A stretch of 64,000 bases of DNA from CAIXSC01 sp046349915 (GTDB taxonomy: Bacteria; Planctomycetota; Planctomycetia; Pirellulales; Pirellulaceae). The notes beneath the pieces are model-generated. The model was not told the origin of the DNA. It worked only from the letters and a program-made list of their open reading frames with translations, and searched no databases. Shown piece after piece: positions 36,961-46,161 of this stretch. The DNA lies in NCBI GenBank assembly GCA_046349915.1, contig JAXMBL010000004.1:1364001-1428000 (forward strand), written 5' to 3'. Position numbers and translations under genes: made by a program. Each line of letters opens with the position of its first letter. The stretch's first letter is position 1.

Positions 36961-38331
36961 CTATGCCGAGAAGAGTTCACGCACCACGTCGCCCTGGTCC
37001 AGGATCGCGATGGGGCGACCATCCGGGGTGGTCAGGTGTTTACGAGGATTGATGCCCAGGGAGTTGAGAATGGTGTATGCCACATCCGCCGGACGGACTG
37101 GCATGTCGGTCACTTGAGCGCCGTCACGATCGGTTGCGCCAAGCACTCGACCAGGGATGACGCCCGCGCCGGCGAAGAGCATGGATGCCGCGGGTCCCCA
37201 GTGGTCGCGACCTGCATCCTTGTTGATCTTCGGCGTCCGACCAAACTCACCCATGGCGACAACGAGTGTGTCCTCTAGCAAGCCATGTGTTTGCATGTCG
37301 TCGATAAACGCCGAGAAGCCCTGATCGAACTCAGGAAGCTTTTTGTCCAGGCTGGGGAAAATCTTGGAGTGATGGTCCCAGCCGCCGTAATTCACGGTGA
37401 TGAAGCGGACGCCGCCTTGGACGAGTCGTCGGGCGAGCAAGCAACTTTGACCGAAGGTGGTACGCCCGTACTTATCGCGAAGATCCGCGGATTCGCGTTC
37501 AATCGCAAACGCGTCTCGCGCTTCACTCGACAACACCATCTCCCCCGCCCTTCGTTGAAACTCGTCGTAAGCGCGAATCTGATCGTTCCCATCCACTCGG
37601 CTGGCCAGTTGATCGACGGCGGCTAGCAGCGACTGACGGCGACGGGACCGTGTTTCGGGCAGCGGTTCGGATTGCGACAGATCGCGCACTCGGTAGTTGG
37701 CCTGATTGGGATCACCGGCCTTGAACGATTCATACCGCCCGCCGAGATAGGCGCTCTTGCCTAATTCCCAGGTGAAAGAAGGATTGTGAGGAACCGCGAC
37801 ATAGGGTGGGACTTTTCCCGAGAATCCCAGCTCATGAGCGGCGACAGCGCCGATGGCGGGGAAATCGCCGAAGGGAGTGCCGAAGCGTCCCGAGAGAACC
37901 CAGTTCGTCGCTGTTTCGTGGTGATCGTTGTTATGGGCGCCGCTCCGAACCAAACAGACTTTGTCGAGCGTCTTGGCCATGCGTGGCAGCAATTCACCAA
38001 TCGAGACTCCAGGCAGGCATGTGGAGATCGACGAGTAGGGACCTCGCACGTCGCTGGGCGAATCGGGCTTGAGATCGAAGCTGTCGTGATGCGACAGACC
38101 ACCGCCAAGAAAGACCAAGACTACTGAACGCGCGCGAGCTTTGCGCAGAGCATCATGAGTTGTCGACGGAATCACTTCTCCGCCTGACGCTTTTTGATGT
38201 TCCGCGCGCAGCACGTGAGCCAAAGTCAGGCCCAGTGCCGAAAGTCCTCCCACGCGCAAGAAACTTCGACGCGAACTCGAAGAGGCCGTCGTGACCTCGG
38301 GGCGATCTGCATGGAGGCGAATATCGAACAT
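36961..38331 (-). CDS. DUF1501 (sulfatase-fold) protein, Tat-exported
   Basis: The ATG at 38331 (MFDIRLHAD) gives 456 residues with a twin-arginine signal (SRRSFLRVGG). The alkaline-phosphatase-like DUF1501 fold is seen in VVLVFLGGGLSHHDSFDLKPD, VRSGAHNNDHHE, FITVNYGGWDHH, GEFGRTPKINKDAGRDHW and GRVLGATDRDGAQV, which carry the His and Asp residues expected to bind metal. Proteins of this family are abundant in planctomycetes and regularly follow a DUF1549/DUF1553 gene, as here (82-base gap). Sulfatase or phosphatase activity is inferred and unproven for the family. The 229 bases upstream of the hendecad gene (36732-36960) show no gene. Confidence 0.9.
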   Translation of the reverse strand: MFDIRLHADRPEVTTASSSSRRSFLRVGGLSALGLTLAHVLRAEHQKASGGEVIPSTTHDALRKARARSVVLVFLGGGLSHHDSFDLKPDSPSDVRGPYSSISTCLPGVSIGELLPRMAKTLDKVCLVRSGAHNNDHHETATNWVLSGRFGTPFGDFPAIGAVAAHELGFSGKVPPYVAVPHNPSFTWELGKSAYLGGRYESFKAGDPNQANYRVRDLSQSEPLPETRSRRRQSLLAAVDQLASRVDGNDQIRAYDEFQRRAGEMVLSSEARDAFAIERESADLRDKYGRTTFGQSCLLARRLVQGGVRFITVNYGGWDHHSKIFPSLDKKLPEFDQGFSAFIDDMQTHGLLEDTLVVAMGEFGRTPKINKDAGRDHWGPAASMLFAGAGVIPGRVLGATDRDGAQVTDMPVRPADVAYTILNSLGINPRKHLTTPDGRPIAILDQGDVVRELFSA

Positions 38332-38413
38332 CTGAGGACTTTCTGGCAAGTTTCCGGCGGTTCTATTGATGGAAGAAAGCCGTCGAATCAACGATGGCAG
38401 TCAATGATTGCAC

Positions 38414-40858
38414 TCAGCGATTGAACGTGAATTCCTTGCTGTTGAGCAGCGCCCAGACCAGGTCATGGACCGCTTCGTTCCGAGCGTTGGGGGCGTCTCC
38501 CGCGGCCGCGATCGACTCCACAATGACTTGCCGTTCCCGATCGCTAGGCCAACGGCTGAATGTGACCAAGAACAATTCGTCGACTAATCGCGCATTGTCG
38601 GCGCCAGCAGCGATCAGGCGAGCGACCCGACTTTCGGACCTGGCGAGTTTTTGCGGGATGCCTTCTCCGTTTTGCAGATGGAGCAACTGGGGTAATGTCA
38701 CCGCGGTGTCTCGCTCGCAGGCGCACGCGGTAACTCGCGCGGACCTGCCAAAGAGTCCCAAGAAGTAGGAATCGGCGCCTGAATCCGGAATCTGAATGGC
38801 GCGGCGACCAGGTGGGTAGCTGGGGAAAGTCTCGGGAATGTCGGCGACATGGCAGATCGCATCGAGCAACACTTCGGCGGGTAAGCGTCGCGGATAGTAA
38901 TGCGAGTAGAACCGATTGTCGTGCACGTTGCTGGGGCGAGTGTCCGACGCAAGTTGATAAGTGCGCGAGTTCAGGATGAGCCGCATCACGTGCCGCAGAT
39001 CAAAGTCACTCGTCATGAACTCTTGGACCAGTACATTCCAAAGTCGAGGATTGGAAGGCGGATTCGTCGCTCGCAGATCGTCGACCGGCTCAACCAGACC
39101 AACTCCCAAAAAATGCTTCCATAGTCGATTGACCATGGCGCCAGCGAACAGCTCGTTCTTGGGATGAGTGATCCAGTTCGCGAGCATTTCGCGAGGGTCT
39201 TCCTCGGGGCGGATGGTAATCTCGGCACGATCGAGCGGTCGGGGGGACAGCGGTTTGCCTGTGCGAGGCTGCGTCGCGACCACCGGCTGCCGACGCGACT
39301 CGCTGATCTGTCGCTCCAAATCTTCGCGCCGCTTCATGGCGTCTTGCAGCATCTTCTCCGCGTCCTTCGAATCGCCGCCCTTCGTCTTGAGTTCCATGAT
39401 CTTCGCCGACTGCTCGTCACGCTGTTTCTCGAGATTGAGTGTGTGGCGAGTAGCAACATGAAGCGACGTGGGGCCCTTCTCGATCGCTTGACGCTGCAAT
39501 GCAACTCGCGAGAAGAACGCGGCGAAGTGGTAGTAGTCGTCCTGCGTGAGACGCTCGTGCGGGTGATTGTGACAACGAGCACAGCCGATTCGCGAGCCTA
39601 GGAATGCTTGGGCGACCGAGTCAGCAACCTCGGATTCCACGGCCTCCTTTTCACCGACGGTCACGATGAAATATCCGACCGCGGGATGCTCGGCGGCCGA
39701 TCCCTTTACCGTCAGTACTTCCCGCGCGATCTCATCCCATCCGCGATGCGCGGACAATTGACGGCGAATCCAAGCATGGAACTCTTGGACTCCTTTGACT
39801 CCACGCACATCATGGTCGCGTTCCCGTCGATTCTGAAGCAAATCGGCCAACAGCAGCGACCAGTAGTCATCGAATTCGGGACGCTCCAGCAGGCGGTCGA
39901 CGAGTTGCTCGCGTTTGTCGACGCTGGTATCCGCCAGGAAGTCACGAACTTCCTCGGGAGTGGGGAGCGTGCCGATGGCATCAAGCATTGCTCGCCGCAA
40001 GAACGTGGCATCATCGCAGCGAGGCGAAGGTTCGATCCGAAGTTCCGCCAACTTCTCCAGCACCGGGTGATCAATGGCATTGAGGCGCGAAGCATACAAG
40101 TCCGCATTCGCCGGCGTCTCGAACGGAACCGTGATGGCGGCAATCACCACCTCGCCCTGAAAAGCTGCTCGCACCACCGACTCGCCTTGCCGAACCGCTC
40201 GCACAACTCCCTCCGCGGACACCCCCGCGTGACCTGAATCTTGCGCCTCGAAGCGAACGAGCCAGGTGACGTCGCGAGTCGAACCATCGCTGTAGGTGGC
40301 CTCGACCACGAGCGGTTGTTGTCCCTCGGGCCGCAGGACAACTCGCGCCGGAGTGATCTGCAAGCGAACCAGCGTGGGTTCGTCTACGCGAGGCCCGGGA
40401 GCCCCCACTCGAATCCAGCGGAGCAGCGTTTGGTACGCCTGCGAGCCTATTTCAAAGCGTTGGCCGCCGCCGTGCGGCAGATCGCCATTCGCTTTGCGCA
40501 GCAGCAAACTGTGCTCGGGAGCTGCGAAATTCAAGCGACGCCCCCGCGACTCGCGAGCCACCCAATCGTAGTCCCACTCGGGGGCGAAGCCGCGGAGCGA
40601 TAAACGAAATCCATTCTGGCCAGCCAGCTTGCCGTGACAGCCGCCGCTATTGCAGCCATACCGAGTGAGTATGGGTTCGATATCGTGCAAGAACGACGGT
40701 GCTGGTGGAGTTGGCGCATCGGCCCACGCATGAGTCTCGCTCGGCAGAATCGAAGATGCGACGCCCAAGCCAAGGCAAGGAACGATGAGCCAGCCGAGCA
40801 CTTGGAGGAGTGATCGCCGCGGTAGAAAAGTTAGTTCGAGCGACACTTTCGTCTCCAT
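38414..40858 (-). CDS. DUF1549/DUF1553 (PSCyt2/PSD1) protein with cytochrome-like motifs
   Basis: The ATG at 40858 (METKVSLEL) gives 814 residues with an N-terminal membrane/signal segment (about 16-46). Next come a PSCyt1-like stretch with CNSGGCH (C69, C74, H75), a Big2-like domain (about 160-255), DUF1549 with CARCH (C426, C429, H430), a charged coiled-coil insert (about 465-525) and DUF1553 (about 545-810). CxxCH motifs suggest haem attachment, which is the usual interpretation in this family. The pairing with the DUF1501 gene just downstream is a hallmark of planctomycetes and is thought to act on polymers at the cell surface. Confidence 0.9.
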   Translation of the reverse strand: METKVSLELTFLPRRSLLQVLGWLIVPCLGLGVASSILPSETHAWADAPTPPAPSFLHDIEPILTRYGCNSGGCHGKLAGQNGFRLSLRGFAPEWDYDWVARESRGRRLNFAAPEHSLLLRKANGDLPHGGGQRFEIGSQAYQTLLRWIRVGAPGPRVDEPTLVRLQITPARVVLRPEGQQPLVVEATYSDGSTRDVTWLVRFEAQDSGHAGVSAEGVVRAVRQGESVVRAAFQGEVVIAAITVPFETPANADLYASRLNAIDHPVLEKLAELRIEPSPRCDDATFLRRAMLDAIGTLPTPEEVRDFLADTSVDKREQLVDRLLERPEFDDYWSLLLADLLQNRRERDHDVRGVKGVQEFHAWIRRQLSAHRGWDEIAREVLTVKGSAAEHPAVGYFIVTVGEKEAVESEVADSVAQAFLGSRIGCARCHNHPHERLTQDDYYHFAAFFSRVALQRQAIEKGPTSLHVATRHTLNLEKQRDEQSAKIMELKTKGGDSKDAEKMLQDAMKRREDLERQISESRRQPVVATQPRTGKPLSPRPLDRAEITIRPEEDPREMLANWITHPKNELFAGAMVNRLWKHFLGVGLVEPVDDLRATNPPSNPRLWNVLVQEFMTSDFDLRHVMRLILNSRTYQLASDTRPSNVHDNRFYSHYYPRRLPAEVLLDAICHVADIPETFPSYPPGRRAIQIPDSGADSYFLGLFGRSARVTACACERDTAVTLPQLLHLQNGEGIPQKLARSESRVARLIAAGADNARLVDELFLVTFSRWPSDRERQVIVESIAAAGDAPNARNEAVHDLVWALLNSKEFTFNR

Positions 40859-41053
40859 GCTGCCTCGGCAACCTTCCCCGTCACGGGGACTCGCCCTCCC
40901 GGAATCGCCAGCCAAACTCAGCGATAGTTTACGAGCCCTGAGACCCTACAGAATACGCTCCCACTGACCAACTTGCCACACTGTAGACACGCACACCTTT
41001 CCAGCGTCACAATGGACGGAAACTCCCACCCTTTACTCTCAGAAAAACAAGCA

Positions 41054-42361
41054 ATGCTCCGCCCTCCATACCCTCGCCGATCTCTCTTTTCGATTCTCGT
41101 CCTCTGCCTAACGACCGTCATCGCCATTGAGGGCTCTCCGGACAGGGGGCGTCTCTTGGGCGACGAGAACTGGCCCGGTTGGCGAGGGCCTCGCGGGGAT
41201 GGCTCAAGTCAAGAGGCGGAAACGCCGGTCCAGTGGAACGGCGTTACTGGCGAGAACATCGCCTGGAAAACACCGATTCCAGGCACTGGACATTCGTCCC
41301 CCATCATTTGGCAGGATCGAGTGTTCATCGTGAGTTGTCTGGACGAGAACCAAGAACGAGTCCTGTTCTGTTTCGATCGACGCGATGGGAAGGAGTTGTG
41401 GCGCCGCGCCGTGGTCACGGCGCCGCTCGAGAAGAAACATGGGCTGAATAGCTTCGCATCCGGGACGCCGGTCACCGATGGCAAGCTTGTGTATGTGACG
41501 TTCCTCGAGGCCGATTTCGGTAGCAAGACCGAGCGAACTCCGGGGAATATGGTGGTCGCGGCCTACAGTTTCGAGGGCGAACAGCGCTGGCTGGTCAAGC
41601 CTGGCCGATTTGCGAGCGTGCATGGATACTGCAGCTCACCCATCTTGTTCGAGAACCTGCTGATCGTGAACGGCGACCACGATGGCGACTCGTACCTCGT
41701 AGCGCTCGATTCCCAGACCGGGGAGACTCGTTGGAAGACGCCCCGCGAGCATAAAACTCGAAGCTATGTCACGCCGATCATTCGCGAGATTGATGGACGT
41801 ACGCAAATGATTCTCTCGGGCAGCAAGAGCGTCGTCAGTTACGATCCGCGAACGGGTGAAAAACACTGGTGGATGGATGGGCCAACGGAACAATTCGTGG
41901 CGTCCATGGTCTACGACGGCAAATACGTCTTTCTGACAGCAGGCTTTCCCGACTATCACATCCTGGCGATTCGACCCGACGGCAAAGGGAACGTCACCGA
42001 TTCGCACGTTGTGTGGCGCACCACGAAGCAATGTTCGTACGTTCCCTCGCCTGTCATTGCGGGCAGTCACTTCCTGGTCGTCTCCGATCCGGGAATCGCC
42101 AGTTGCTTTGACGCTGCGTCCGGGGAACGCTACTGGATGGAGCGTCTCGGCAAGCACTACAGTGCGTCGTTGATTACCGCTCGTGGCTTGGTTTACTTCC
42201 TGGCGGACGATGGAGTGATGAAGGTGGTAAAGCCAGGTCCCAAGCTCGACGTTGTCGCCGAAAACCCGTTGGGGGAATACTGCTACGCGTCGCCTGCTGT
42301 CAGCCAGGGGCAGCTATTCCTGCGAGGCGAACGCCATCTGTGGTGTATTGGCAAGAAATAG
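41054..42361 (+). CDS. Exported PQQ-like beta-propeller repeat protein
   Basis: The ATG at 41054 (MLRPPYPRRS) begins a clear signal peptide and gives 435 residues; an ATG at 41012 is possible. The first repeat has NWPGWRGPRGDG, the usual opening of planctomycete PQQ-like propellers. Further blades carry the tryptophan-docking pattern xDxxTGExxW: FCFDRRDGKELWRR, VALDSQTGETRWK, VSYDPRTGEKHWW, SCFDAASGERYWM. It resembles BamB and quinoprotein dehydrogenase propellers but shows no catalytic or cofactor residues that can be identified. It may be a periplasmic scaffold. It is divergent from the PSCyt2 gene. Confidence 0.88.
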   Translation: MLRPPYPRRSLFSILVLCLTTVIAIEGSPDRGRLLGDENWPGWRGPRGDGSSQEAETPVQWNGVTGENIAWKTPIPGTGHSSPIIWQDRVFIVSCLDENQERVLFCFDRRDGKELWRRAVVTAPLEKKHGLNSFASGTPVTDGKLVYVTFLEADFGSKTERTPGNMVVAAYSFEGEQRWLVKPGRFASVHGYCSSPILFENLLIVNGDHDGDSYLVALDSQTGETRWKTPREHKTRSYVTPIIREIDGRTQMILSGSKSVVSYDPRTGEKHWWMDGPTEQFVASMVYDGKYVFLTAGFPDYHILAIRPDGKGNVTDSHVVWRTTKQCSYVPSPVIAGSHFLVVSDPGIASCFDAASGERYWMERLGKHYSASLITARGLVYFLADDGVMKVVKPGPKLDVVAENPLGEYCYASPAVSQGQLFLRGERHLWCIGKK

Positions 42362-42370
42362 CCCGTCGAC

Positions 42371-44095
42371 GTGCGTGACCACGAATTTGTGCTCGGAGTT
42401 GATGGGACCACGAATCGCACGAATCGCACGAATGGGTGGACGTGGTGTCGGGCGTGGTGTCGGGCGTGGCTTGCGACCGACTGTGGCTGTCCGAGAGACG
42501 GGACGATCCGAGAGTTGGAGCACCCCTTCCACGGTCTCCTCTTTCTGTTCCTACTCCTCCTTCCTAATTCGTGTGATTCGCGCGATTCGTGGTTCACCCT
42601 CTTCCGTGCCTCCCGTCGGCGTACGTGACCACGAATTCGTGCTCGGAGTTGATGGGACCATGAATCGCACGAATGGGTGGACGTGGTGTCGGGCGTGGCT
42701 TGCGACCGACTGCGGCTCTCCGAGAGTGGGACGATCCGAGGGTAGGAGAACCCTCTTACTCTTCCGACTCTCCTTCCTGATTCGTGTGATTCGCTTCGTG
42801 GTTCACCCTTTTCCGTGTCTCCCGACGACGTGCGTGACTGCGAATTCGTGCTCGGAGTTGATGGGACCACGAATCGCACGAATCGCACGAATGGGTGGAC
42901 GTGGTGTCGGGCGTGGCTTGCGACCGACTGCGGCTGTCCGAGAGTGGGACGATCCGAGGGGATGAGAGCTCCTTCCACGGTATCCTCTTACTCTTCCGAC
43001 GTCTCCTTCCTGATTCGTGTGATTCGCGCGATTCGTGGTTCACCCTTTTCCGTGTCTCCCGACGACGTGCGTGACCGCGAATTCGTGCTCGGAGTTGATG
43101 GGACCACGAATCGCACGAATCGCACGAATGGGTGGACGTGGTGTCGGGCGTGGCTTGCGACCGACTGCGGCTGTCCGAGAGTGGGACGATCCGAGGGTAG
43201 GAGAACCCCTTCCACGGTATCCTCTTACTCTTCCGACGTCTCCTTCCTGATTCGTGTGATTCGCGCGATTCGTGGTTCACCCTTTTCCGTGTCTCCCGAC
43301 GCCGTGCGTGACCACGAATTCGTGCTCGGAGTTGATGGGACCACGAATCGCACGAATCGCACGAATGGGTGGACGTGGTGTCGGGGGACCGACTGCGGCT
43401 GTCCGATACGGAGGGGATGGTTTCCACGGTATCCTCTTACTCTTCCGACGTCTCCTTCCTGATTCGTGTGATTCGCGCGATTCGTGGTTCACCCTTTTCC
43501 GTGTTCCCGACGGTGCGTGACTGGTCGTTCGACCTTGACGGCGATCGGTCGGTAGCGAATCGCACGAATGGGTGGACATCGGGCGCGCAGGAAGTGCGGG
43601 AATGTCCTTTTTTCCGTTCTGGGAGTTGAGGCATGAAGAATTTGTGCCGAAGTTTCCGACCGGTTGGTGTCGGGCGTCGATTGTCCGCGATCGCGGTATC
43701 CTCTTACTCTTCCGACGTCTTTTGGCGGTTGGATTCGACGTGCGTGACGATCCGAGGGTAGGAGAACCCCTTCCACGGTATCCTCTTACTCTTCCGACAT
43801 CTCCTTCCTGATTCGTGTGATTCGCGCGATTCGTGGTTCACCCTTTTCCGTGTCTCCCGACGACGTGCGTGACCGCGAATTCGTGCTCGGAGTTGATGGG
43901 ACCACGAATCGCACGAATCGCACGAATGGGTGGACGTGGTGTCGGGCGTGGCTTGCGACCGACTGCGGCTGTCCGAGAGTGGGACGATCCGAGGGTAGGA
44001 GAACCCCTTCCACGGTATCCTCTTACTCTTCCGACGTCTCCTTCCTGATTCGTGTGATTCGCGCGATTCGTGGTTCACCCTTTTCCGTGCCTCGC
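42371..44095. repeat. Tandem array of about eight copies of a roughly 237-bp repeat
   Basis: Units begin GTGCGTGAC and start near 42371, 42622, 42830, 43067, 43304, 43513, 43740 and 43865. The third and fourth are 237 bp, the fifth is shortened, the sixth is a mosaic and the seventh is truncated. Each full unit holds a 27-base inverted repeat (for example 43103-43129 against 43250-43276, 25 of 27 matching) made of nested CACGAATCG steps, with about 120 bases between the arms. Because 237 is 79 codons, open frames run through several units on both strands. They lack start sites and protein-like composition, and I judge them non-coding. The gap from 42362 to 44290 contains no gene otherwise. 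Copies of the arm sequence also occur at 25233 and 62186. Confidence 0.9.
43523..43735 (+). pseudogene. Mosaic, broken duplicate of the 5' region of the FlgI-like gene, inside the array
   Basis: Four blocks match, in order, the region upstream of and into the gene at 44291. They are 43523-43557 with 44192-44226 (35 of 35), 43584-43638 with 44242-44296 (close match, including the ATG and first codons), 43647-43667 with 44297-44317 (21 of 21) and 43720-43735 with 44340-44355 (16 of 16). The stretches between the blocks are replaced by pieces of the array unit, also in their normal order. The copied reading frame is destroyed. The pattern looks like repeated template switching or gene conversion between two tracts. 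Confidence 0.8.
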
Positions 44096-44290
44096 AGCTG
44101 CCAAGGTGAACCACAGGGGCTCGAGATAGCAGTAAATCGTGGTTCAGGTGATTTGGGGGAAATAGGTGGTTTCAGGGATCTGAATTTGGTTGGTCGTTCG
44201 ACCTTGACGGCGATCGGTCGGTAGCGGTAGTGTTCGCGATCCGCGCAGGAAGTGCGGGAATGCTCCTTTTTTTGTTCTGGGAGTTGAGGC

Positions 44291-46156
44291 ATGAAGCCGA
44301 AGTTTCCGACCGGTTGGCGTCGATTGGCGCGGCGCGAGTTTTTGGCGGTTGGATTGACCACGCTCTCGGGTTGTGCGGGGTCGTTGATTCGCGGACAGAA
44401 CCCCGAGGTGGATGAGTTAACGGGGAGCGTCGAGGTCGAGGAAGAGCGGCGGCCCGACACCATTGGCGACATCACGTCGCCCTGGGGCACTCGCGGGATG
44501 AAGGTGGAGGCGATCGCGTTGGTGACGGGGCTGGCGGGAACGGGAAGCGACCCGTCTCCTGGGCCTCAGCGCCAGCTGCTACTCGATGAAATGCAAGGGC
44601 GCAACATCGAGTCTCCCAATCAGTTACTCGCCTCTCCAACGACTTCTTTAGTCCTGGTGCGAGCGATTCTTCCACCGTGCGTCAAGAAAGAGGATCGAGT
44701 CGACGTTCAAGTTCAGATTCCATCTCGTTCGGAGACGACCAGTCTGCGAGGCGGGTGGTTGTTACAGTGCCGCATGCGCGAGATGGAGGCCTTGGGTGGT
44801 CAGATTCGCCAAGGGCAGATCAATGCGCTGTCCGAGGGGCATCTCTTGGTGGAAGCGGCTTTCCAGAATAAGTCTTCCAAGTTGCTCGAAACGCGGGCCA
44901 TTATCCCAGGCGGCGCGATTTCGCACTTGAATCGGACCATGGGGTTGTCGGTTCGCGAGGAGAACCACTCGATCCAAACGGCCACGTTAGTTGCGACGGC
45001 CATTAATAACCGTTTCCACATGACTGACGCTGTCGGCGGGAAATCGGTGGTGGCGACGGCGAAACGAGACAGTTTCATTGAGTTGCAATTGCATCCTCGC
45101 TACGAGCATAATCTCGGACGATACATTCGAGTCATTCAGAACATCGTCATGCGCGAGACGCCGCGTGAGCGTTTGGCTCGGTTAGAGATCTTGCGACGCA
45201 AGTTGCACGAACCTGCATCGACGGAGCGTGCAGCCTGGCAACTGGAGGCGATTGGCAAGGAGGCGATCCCTGTCTTGACGACGGGGCTTGAATCGACCGA
45301 CAAGGAAGTGCGATTCAATGCCGCCGAAGCGCTGGCGTATCTCAATGTCCCCGAGGCGGCTCGACCGCTGGGCGAGGCGGCCAAGGATTCCTCGGCTTTC
45401 CGCTGGGCGGCGTTGACGGCGTTGGGAGGCATGGGGCCGGACGCGTTCGATGTACTGTCGGACCTGCTGCATGTTCCCAGCGTGGAGACTCGATATGGAG
45501 CGTTTCGCGCGTTGAGCCAACGGCGACAGGTGAGTCCGCTGGTTCGCGGCGTGGTGCTGGGGGACGAAGAGTTTTCGTTCCATGTGGTGCAGTCGCTGGC
45601 CGAGCCCGTGGTGCATTTCTCGCGTTCGCGCCGTCCCGAGTTGGTCTTGTTTGGGGCGGATCAACGGCTGAAGCCACCCTCCTATTTGTTCGTCAATAAA
45701 CGAATTCTGATCAAGGGCACGGACGATGGGCGGCTGAAGATTGTGCGGTTCGAGCCTGGTCAGGAGAATCGCGAGGAGATCTGTTCGACAGAGCTTGCGC
45801 AACTCATTCCGATCGCCGTGCGGATGGGAGCTTCGTACCTCGATCTGTTGGCGGCGTTCCGCACGGCCAAGCAAGAAGGTTATCTCGATTCTCGCGTCAT
45901 GATTGAAGCCTTGCCGCGGCCCGGTCGGATGCATCAACGCCCGGAGGACGAGTCGGCGGATGCCTCTGAGGGGGAAGGCGATTCAGCCGCTGACGAAGCA
46001 CCCGCGGAAGCTTCACGCGACTCGGTCGATTCGCTCACCAAACCCGACATCTTTGCTCGGGATCGCAAGAGCGTTCAGGACATCGACTTCAACAAAGACG
46101 AATCGAACGCCTGGGATCGATTCCTGTCGCGTTGGTTCGGGATTACGACCGAGTGA
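44291..46156 (+). CDS. Lipoprotein with FlgI-like domain and HEAT repeats
   Basis: A 621-residue protein; ATG preceded by GGGAG. It has a basic N-terminus and a lipobox-like LTTLSGC, suggesting membrane anchoring. Residues about 70-285 follow the flagellar P-ring protein FlgI: ALVTGLAGTGSDP, LPPCVKKEDRVDVQVQI, TSLRGGWLLQC. Residues about 295-440 are HEAT-like repeats (AIPVLTTGLESTDKEVRFNAAEALAYL, AFRWAALTALGGMG). The C-terminus is acidic and then helical. No other flagellar gene is present, and the HEAT fusion argues against a P-ring role. A dedicated envelope function in planctomycetes is inferred. smc begins 6 bases after its stop, so the two are probably co-transcribed. Confidence 0.75.
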   Translation: MKPKFPTGWRRLARREFLAVGLTTLSGCAGSLIRGQNPEVDELTGSVEVEEERRPDTIGDITSPWGTRGMKVEAIALVTGLAGTGSDPSPGPQRQLLLDEMQGRNIESPNQLLASPTTSLVLVRAILPPCVKKEDRVDVQVQIPSRSETTSLRGGWLLQCRMREMEALGGQIRQGQINALSEGHLLVEAAFQNKSSKLLETRAIIPGGAISHLNRTMGLSVREENHSIQTATLVATAINNRFHMTDAVGGKSVVATAKRDSFIELQLHPRYEHNLGRYIRVIQNIVMRETPRERLARLEILRRKLHEPASTERAAWQLEAIGKEAIPVLTTGLESTDKEVRFNAAEALAYLNVPEAARPLGEAAKDSSAFRWAALTALGGMGPDAFDVLSDLLHVPSVETRYGAFRALSQRRQVSPLVRGVVLGDEEFSFHVVQSLAEPVVHFSRSRRPELVLFGADQRLKPPSYLFVNKRILIKGTDDGRLKIVRFEPGQENREEICSTELAQLIPIAVRMGASYLDLLAAFRTAKQEGYLDSRVMIEALPRPGRMHQRPEDESADASEGEGDSAADEAPAEASRDSVDSLTKPDIFARDRKSVQDIDFNKDESNAWDRFLSRWFGITTE

Positions 46157-46161
46157 CGTAA

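Noticed and set aside
42756..43427. Long open frames with 79-residue repeats on both strands of the array
   Set aside because: The repeat period is a multiple of three, so any frame without a stop in one unit stays open. Frames exist on both strands, with poor starts and no protein-like pattern.
42371..44095. CRISPR array
   Set aside because: Repeats are about 237 bp and near-contiguous with no unique spacers, and there are no cas genes.
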